A DNA stretch of 64,000 bases, taken from contig JACEEZ010016236.1 in assembly GCA_016584305.1 (NCBI GenBank), positions 35,001 to 99,000 of the forward strand, in the 5' to 3' direction. The notes under the pieces were generated by a model. That model was not told where the DNA came from and did no database searches. It was given only the letters and a program-made list of their open reading frames with translations. Shown here piece after piece: positions 57,156 through 64,000 of the stretch (position 1 is the first letter of the stretch; each line of letters starts with the position of its first letter). Both the position numbers and the translations under genes were made by a program. This DNA comes from Chionoecetes opilio (taxonomy: Eukaryota; Arthropoda; Malacostraca; Decapoda; Majidae).

Positions 57156-57602
57156 CTTGGAAATCCATAAAGAGTGCAGCCAGAATGTGAGAAGCAAGTG
57201 AAATGAATGAATGGACTAATACAGTGGTGATCTCCTTTGATTTTATTGTGTTTTTAATCAAATTTTAGCATTACGAACTGGATTAAAAAATATATTAATT
57301 ATTTATTACGGAGGCAGAACAATTTTCTTTTTGAAATCCCAAGATTTTGAGAAATACCCAAGGCAGAGGGATAGGTATTACGTACATGCAGTTTGATGGG
57401 CCTGGGATAGGTCAGCAGTGCGTGTCTCAAGTATCCATCTTTCACTTGCTGTGGGAGGCTCAGTGCACTTATCAGCTTATTTTTGCCATTTCCTCTTAGG
57501 CATGAGTCTGCAAAGTAAAGTGAGAAGGGCAGTTACCTCAGAAATGAACAAAAATTCCAAGAAAGAAAATAGATTACATGTGGTAGTGTACATGAGGGCA
57601 TA

Positions 57603-57705
57603 GGCAAATAAGGAAGCTACAAGAGACTGTGAGACCTACACGAGGTAGTTCCTGTTACTTAAGATTACCTACATCCACCTTTCATCCCCATCCATGAAAT
57701 TGTAA
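57603..57705 (-). mobile_element. CR1 3'-end fragment
   Basis: AATAAGGAAGCTACAAGAG, GAGACCTACACGAGGTAG and ACCTACATCCACCTTTCATC match the antisense 3' end of the copy at 51283. Only the last ~100 bp are present. Confidence 0.85.
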
Positions 57706-58505
57706 GTGTCAAGAATATGGTAAAGCTAAATCAAAACTACCTTCAGCTCAGTAACCGTAACTCAGTAGGAGGACAGTCATAAGAGACCTATGCAGCATGA
57801 CTCCTCTTCTGCCACCTCTTCATTCCTGTAATTCTCTCCTCCTCTCCTTCCTGTCCTGCATCCTAAACACGAGCCAAACCAATTTTTGTTTTCTGTTCAG
57901 TTTGTTTGGTGGCAAATTTAGTATTAGCCATGGCCATGGACCTGGGACGAAATGCCCCTAATTTAAGTTCCCCTAATTACAAACGTGATTGGTATTGCAT
58001 TTTGTAGTTTGTACTTACACGTACTTTAAATATATGAAATCCCAACATTATATTTATCTATACTGAATACTACCATAGATATTAAAAAAAAAAAATTGCG
58101 AAGCACAACTATATGCTACCCCACTGATACTAAACAATATATTTTTACCAGCCTTAGATGGCATAGTTCAATGTTTTTTGTTATCACCAGCACTGACTTC
58201 ACTATTGCCTGAGACAGGTTGGGTTGATTGAAAATGTGAGAACTATAACTTTTATATAGGCTACAGAGAGGCTTCAATGTAACTGAAAGTATGTAACCTG
58301 CATGTAAATAAGGAGAATGCCTGTATTTCAACAGATGATATACGAACAAATAATATAAAATGAGTTCCTAGAATAAATCTGATTTACTAAACCAAGTCAC
58401 CACTAATGGAAGAGGTAAAACAATTTGAATACCTTGGCTTAGTCATAGGTTACTTGGAAAGTTGTAAGAAATATAGAGACTCTCTCGGGAGATAAATACT
58501 AGCCA
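57706..58505. other. No supported gene
   Basis: Contains a pyrimidine-rich stretch (57800-57860) and AT-rich sequence. No feature is supported. Confidence 0.4.
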
Positions 58506-61500
58506 GTAGTAAGTAATAACTAGATAAGTAGTAAGTAATAACTAGATAAGTAGTAAGTAATAACTAGATATGTAGTAAATAATAACTAGATAAGTAGTAA
58601 GTAATAACTAGATAAGTAGTAAGTAATAACTAGATATGTAGTAAATAATAACTAGATAAGTAGTAAATAATAACTAGATAAGTAGTAAGTAATAACTAGA
58701 TAAGTAGTAAGTAATAACTAGATAAGTAGTAAGTAATAACTAGATATGTAGTAAGTAATAACTAGATAAGTAGTAAATAATAACTAGATAAGTAGTAAGT
58801 AATAACTAGATAAGTAGTAAGTAATAACTAGATATGTAGTAAGTAATAACTAGATAAGTAGTAAGTAATAACTAGATAAGTAGTAAGTAATAACTAGATA
58901 AGTAGTAAGTAATAACTAGATAAGTAGTAAGTAATAACTAGATAAGTAGTAAGTAATAACTAGATAAGTAGTAAGTAATAACTAGATAAGTAGTAAGTAA
59001 TAACTAGATATGTAGTAAATAATAACTAGATATGTAGTAAATAATAACTAGATAAGTAGTAAGTAATAACTAGATAAGTAGTAAATAATAACTAGATAAG
59101 TAGTAAGTAATAACTAGATAAGTAGTAAATAATAACTAGATAAATAGTAAGTAATAACTAGATAAGTAGTAAGTAATAACTAGATAAGTAGTAAGTAATA
59201 ACTAGATAAGTAGTAAGTAATAACTAGATATGTAGTAAGTAATAACTAGATAAGTAGTAAGTAATAACTAGATAAGTAGTAAGTAATAACTAGATATGTA
59301 GTAAGTAATAACTAGATAAGTAGTAAGTAATAACTAGATAAGTAGTAAGTAATAACTAGATAAGTAGTAAGTAATAACTAGATAAGTAGTAAGTAATAAC
59401 TAGATATGTAGTAAATAATAACTAGATAAATAGTAAGTAATAACTAGATAAGTAGTAAGTAATAACTAGATAAGTAGTAAGTAATAACTAGATAAGTAGT
59501 AAGTAATAACTAGATATGTAGTAAATAATAACTAGATAAATAGTAAGTAATAACTAGATAAGTAGTAAGTAATAACTAGATAAGTAGTAAGTAATAACTA
59601 GATAAGTAGTAAATAATAACTAGATAAGTAGTAAGTAATAACTAGATAAGTAGTAAGTAATAACTAGATAAGTAGTAAGTAATAACTAGATAAGTAGTAA
59701 ATAATAACTAGATAAGTAGTAAGTAATAACTAGATAAGTAGTAAGTAATAACTAGATAAGTAGTAAGTAATAACTAGATAAGTAGTAAATAATAACTAGA
59801 TAAGTAGTAAATAATAACTAGATAAGTAGTAAGTAATAACTAGATAAGTAGTAAGTAATAACTAGATAAGTAGTAAGTAATAACTAGATAAGTAGTAAGT
59901 AATAACTAGATATGTAGTAAATAATAACTAGATAAATAGTAAGTAATAACTAGATAAGTAGTAAGTAATAACTAGATAAGTAGTAAGTAATAACTAGATA
60001 AGTAGTAAATAATAACTAGATAAATAGTAAGTAATAACTAGATAAGTAGTAAGTAATAACTAGATAAGTAGTAAGTAATAACTAGATAAGTAGTAAATAA
60101 TAACTAGATAAGTAGTAAGTAATAACTAGATAAGTAGTAAGTAATAACTAGATAAGTAGTAAGTAATAACTAGATAAGTAGTAAGTAATAACTAGATAAG
60201 TAGTAAGTAATAACTAGATAAGTAGTAAGTAATAACTAGATAAGTAGTAAGTAATAACTAGATATGTAGTAAATAATAACTAGATAAATAGTAAGTAATA
60301 ACTAGATAAGTAGTAAGTAATAACTAGATAAGTAGTAAATAATAACTAGATAAGTAGTAAGTAATAACTAGATATGTAGTAAATAATAACTAGATAAATA
60401 GTAAGTAATAAGTAGTAAGTAATAACTAGATAAGTAGTAAGTAATAACTAGATAAGTAGTAAGTAATAACTAGATAAGTAGTAAGTAATAACTAGATAAG
60501 TAGTAAGTAATAACTAGATAAGTAGTAAGTAATAACTAGATAAGTAGTAAGTAATAACTAGATATGTAGTAAATAATAACTAGATAAATAGTAAGTAATA
60601 ACTAGATAAGTAGTAAGTAATAACTAGATAAGTAGTAAATAATAACTAGATAAGTAGTAAGTAATAACTAGATATGTAGTAAATAATAACTAGATAAGTA
60701 GTAAGTAATAACTAGATATGTAGTAAATAATAACTAGATAAATAGTAAGTAATAACTAGATAAGTAGTAAATAATAACTAGATAAATAGTAAGTAATAAC
60801 TAGATAAGTAGTAAGTAATAACTAGATAAGTAGTAAGTAATAACTAGATAAGTAGTAAATAATAACTAGATAAGTAGTAAATAATAACTAGATATGTAGT
60901 AAATAATAACTAGATAAATAGTAAGTAATAACTAGATAAGTAGTAAGTAATAACTAGATAAATAGTAAGTAATAACTAGATAAGTAGTAAGTAATAACTA
61001 GATAAGTAGTAAGTAATAACTAGATAAGTAGTAAATAATAACTAGATAAGTAGTAAATAATAACTAGATATGTAGTAAATAATAACTAGATAAATAGTAA
61101 GTAATAAGTAGTAAGTAATAACTAGATAAGTAATAACTAGATAAGTAGTAAGTAATAACTAGATAAGTAGTAAGTAATAACTAGATAAGTAGTAAGTAAT
61201 AACTAGATAAATAGTAAGTAATAACTAGATATGTAGTAAGTAATAACTAGATAAGTAGTAAGTAATAACTAGATAAGTAGTAAATAATAACTAGATAAGT
61301 AGTAAATAATAACTAGATATGTAGTAAATAATAACTAGATAAATAGTAAGTAATAGTAGTAAGTAATAACTAGATAAGTAATAACTAGATAAGTAGTAAG
61401 TAATAACTAGATAAGTAGTAAGTAATAACTAGATAAGTAGTAAGTAATAACTAGATAAGTAGTAAGTAATAACTAGATAAGTAATAACTAGATAAGTAGA

Positions 61501-61511
61501 TAAGTAGTAAG
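58506..61511. repeat. 3-kb satellite array of a 22-bp unit
   Basis: The unit AGTAAGTAATAACTAGATAAGT recurs about 135 times. Variation is concentrated at two positions: GATAAGT, GATATGT or GATAAAT, and AGTAAGTAAT or AGTAAATAAT. The GATATGT form is usually followed by AGTAAATAAT and then by a GATAAAT unit, giving recurring multi-unit blocks. Truncated units occur near 60405, 61108, 61355 and 61480. Confidence 0.98.
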
Positions 61512-62248
61512 AGATAGTAGGATCTTTAGGGCCTGTTATGACATGAAATACAAAGAAGGCACTCGTGATAACATAATATAAAACATAACTAACATAACCT
61601 ATGCATGTATAGTGAGACACAGACAAGGAATGAAAGTTAGATATCTATAAGAGCCAATGATAATTCGTAGGATCCACACCACAGATTTATCCTCAATGAC
61701 TCAAATAATTTATATTAAAGTTCAAATAACACCCGACTGGATTTAGCTGATACAAGGCTGAGGAGTTCAGCAATAACAGGTTGAGCACAGGTTTATCAGT
61801 GCATTTCACTTCAAAATTCCCCCTGGGAGGATTCTGGCCCACTGGATCTAATTGACCTCGAGGACTGATGATTCTAAACTGGCAATATAGCCTTGAAACA
61901 CTTCATTGCATTACCGAATAAACATTTCTTAGCATTACTATATCGCTCAATCAAGGGCGTCCACTGCAATTTTTCCAAGGGCGAAACAAAGACATAAAAC
62001 TCATAATTAACGCTTATATGTAGGTATATTACCCTTAGATTCTTAGTTTCAGAGGGGAGGATGGGGTAATTCTAGAGCTACCTGTTTTTAACCCCCCCCC
62101 CCCCCTCACGGACGCTCATGCCCTCACTCACATTACTCTGACATTCCATTCCCTGTCTCTACATCTTTAATAATCTATTTCTGTATTCATTCACATTAAT
62201 TCCATTCCCTGTCTTTGTATATGTAATTATCTATTTATGTATTCATCT

Positions 62249-62250
<2 letters not shown>
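61512..62250. other. No supported gene
   Basis: Unique-looking AT-rich sequence with a C run at 62092-62104. No exon is supported. Confidence 0.4.

Positions 62251-62319
<69 letters not shown>
62251..62319. repeat. (GT)n microsatellite
   Basis: About 34 uninterrupted GT units. Confidence 0.98.
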
Positions 62320-62705
62320 AGCCAATTATATATTACGCATCATCAGCAATAACTACGCCACGCCTCACATTGGGGCGGTTACCATGACAACGGCCCAAAC
62401 AACACACCTGCAGCCTCGCGCCTCCACACCTGAGCCACGGTGACAACATGACTCGACCTGTCACGCGCCTCCTGTCTGTCTGTGAAGCAAACAGGAGAAA
62501 ATGGTATTGTAAAGTATTTTTCAGTCATATATAAGCTGGAAGACCCTATTTTTTAAAGAGGCAAACTAGTATTGGTAATTATGGAGGAGAGTTTCACGTT
62601 CGTTTTCAGAGACACCAACTACTTTTTCTTGGCCTACAATAGGTGCTTGTTCTAATGGTGCTAGTTTTATTTTGCGCAAACCCAAAAAAAAAAAAAAAAA
62701 AAAAA

Positions 62706-62800
62706 ATGGCCTAACCTAACTTAACTTAACCCAACCCAACCCAACCCAACCCAACCCAACCCAACAGGTTTTAAAGAAACCTAACCTAACCTTAACCACA
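62706..62800. repeat. Pentanucleotide CCTAA/CCCAA repeats (telomere-like)
   Basis: CCTAACCTAACTTAACTTAA leads into about nine CCAAC units, then a second CCTAACCTAACC after 20 bp. Arthropod telomeres are TTAGG/CCTAA, so this may be a degenerate interstitial telomeric repeat. It is flanked by A and T runs. Confidence 0.8.
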
Positions 62801-63505
62801 AAATATTTTTTTTTTTTTTTTTTCCCATTGAGCGCAAGTAGAGTAGTGGTGTACAGTATACTGAGTCAAATTTTTTTTTTTAATTCGTGAGTAGTAAGGT
62901 CTGTAGCGTACGTGAAACTCTTCTCCATATTAACCCTAGTATTTTCGTATATATGTATGTATGGCAATAAAGTTACTGTTATGGTAGAGTATATATAGTG
63001 TGGTGTTATGATGTGCAGCCCAGTGAATGACATTGCCTATATAGTTATCAAGAATCCATAGCAGGGAGCAGTGAAGTGAGGGGAAAAAGAAAAGAAAAGT
63101 GAGCGAAAATACATGTAAAAAGAAGGAAGAAGTGTGTTTACCTGATAAATAAAGTTAACAATGTGACCTTAGAGCTACATAGAAAAACTAACATATTTTA
63201 GGTGGCACCTGTTATACCATAGACGTAATACGGTAGATGTGAAATTAATCTCACTATTCTAATACTTGGGAGAAAAATTTACTTAACTGCCTCTGTATAT
63301 GATTAACAAATTTCATAGGTCTGGCCTGTATGGATATTTAAATTACTATGACTGCACTTATATTATCGAGTTTTAATCAGTCTACTAAATTGAGAATGTT
63401 ATACTAACTTATCCTGTACAAATATTGCTTATTATAAAAGAGGGCACATCATTCCCGGGTGTTATCAGATTTTTGCTAATTAATGATTCTAGTTCTCCTT
63501 TCCAG

Positions 63506-63595
63506 AATCGAGCATTCAAAGTAACCCTTCGCCATGGCTGATATGCTGGAGTATTATCAGCAGATTGGTGAACTAAAAAAAGCTGTCAGAGAAAG
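63506..63595 (+). CDS. First coding exon of an unidentified gene
   Basis: After a strong acceptor (TCTCCTTTCCAG) a short 5' UTR leads to TCGCCATGGCTG, a good start context, at 63534. Twenty codons (MADMLEYYQQIGELKKAVRE) and two further bases end at AAAG|GTATAG (63595). The peptide looks like the start of a helical or coiled-coil protein. Downstream exons are outside the window. The acceptor implies at least one non-coding exon upstream. Confidence 0.55.
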
Positions 63596-63679
63596 GTATA
63601 GTAATGATTTCTTCAAGATGAAATAATGACAACTAGTAGCCTACCATTACCACTGTTATTATCAGGATCATTAGTCTAT

Positions 63680-63790
63680 CATTAGTTATTATTATCATTA
63701 TTATTATTATTATCATCATTATCAATATTATTATCATTACTTTTATTACTATCAGTAGTAGTAGTAGTAATATTATCATCATCATACATA
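63680..63790. repeat. TTA/ATC trinucleotide microsatellite
   Basis: Imperfect (TTATTA)(TCATCA)(AGT)n runs in the intron following the 63506 exon. Confidence 0.9.
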
Positions 63791-64000
63791 CAATGTTTTA
63801 CCCACCTATGCTGATGACTACCTGCATTTCTCAATAATATTTGCCAAACAGACATCTTGACAAGTATTAAGTGAATCAATACCACAAAGTGACTAACATA
63901 TCCTCTTTCTACTATTTCTAAATAATGAGAAGTGAACCTATAGTGATCTTCGCCTCAAAAAATCAACCTACCCTTGTCTTATCCTTCCAGACAACAATAT

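Noticed and set aside
56313..57197. Minus-strand frames of 164-294 codons with repeated HLSCQTSTPTFP-type sequence
   Set aside because: By-product of the 38-bp minisatellite, open in all three frames.
58506..61511. Regular unit-plus-variant structure resembling a CRISPR array
   Set aside because: Units are contiguous with no unique spacers, and the host is a eukaryote; it is a simple tandem satellite.

Overview
The window is nuclear DNA from an intron-rich, repeat-saturated animal genome. Three things point to an arthropod, and a decapod-like crustacean is my best guess: a MOCS2B reading frame that runs on into an MBIP-like domain (known from Drosophila Mocs2B), CCTAA/TTAGG-like telomeric repeat traces, and a heavy load of microsatellites, pogo/Tigger-like inverted-repeat elements and CR1/RTE LINEs. 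The species cannot be fixed from the sequence alone.

Layout. 1-1835 (+): the last two coding exons of an unidentified protein with two PPSY motifs. 4373-8135 (-): SRP14, with three well-matched coding exons and an uncertain first exon near 12.65 kb; one intron hosts a decayed DNA transposon (4731-7187) and a near-perfect 175-bp palindrome. 8.4-26.8 kb is essentially all mobile DNA: a LINE split by an inverted-repeat element, an RNase H LINE with a clean 14-bp target duplication, CR1 fragments, several inverted-repeat families (two of them nested), and a 3.3-kb GC-rich transposon with a broken transposase (21771-25058).

27.4-40.9 kb (+) is the best genic part: the molybdopterin synthase locus. 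MOCS2A ends in its essential Gly-Gly only after splicing, its stop codon lies just past the exon junction, and the MOCS2B start follows 5 nt later, so one mRNA should carry both subunits. The MOCS2B frame continues through further exons into a region resembling MBIP, the ATAC-complex subunit, giving a predicted 436-residue fusion protein. MOCS2A would be the sulfur carrier and MOCS2B the catalytic subunit that convert precursor Z to molybdopterin; the C-terminal half suggests a link to the ATAC histone acetyltransferase. Its introns carry a CR1 copy, nested inverted-repeat elements and two SINE copies.

41.4-54 kb holds candidate downstream exons, a tandemly duplicated exon whose first copy is interrupted by a CR1 element, short inverted-repeat elements, a 1.6-kb 17-bp satellite and a fossil RTE-like reverse transcriptase. 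54-62.5 kb is dominated by foldback and tandem repeats, including a 3-kb array of a 22-bp unit. A single start-codon exon of an unidentified gene lies at 63506-63595 (+). All gene models were read by eye from splice sites, phase and remembered family features; no alignment was run.
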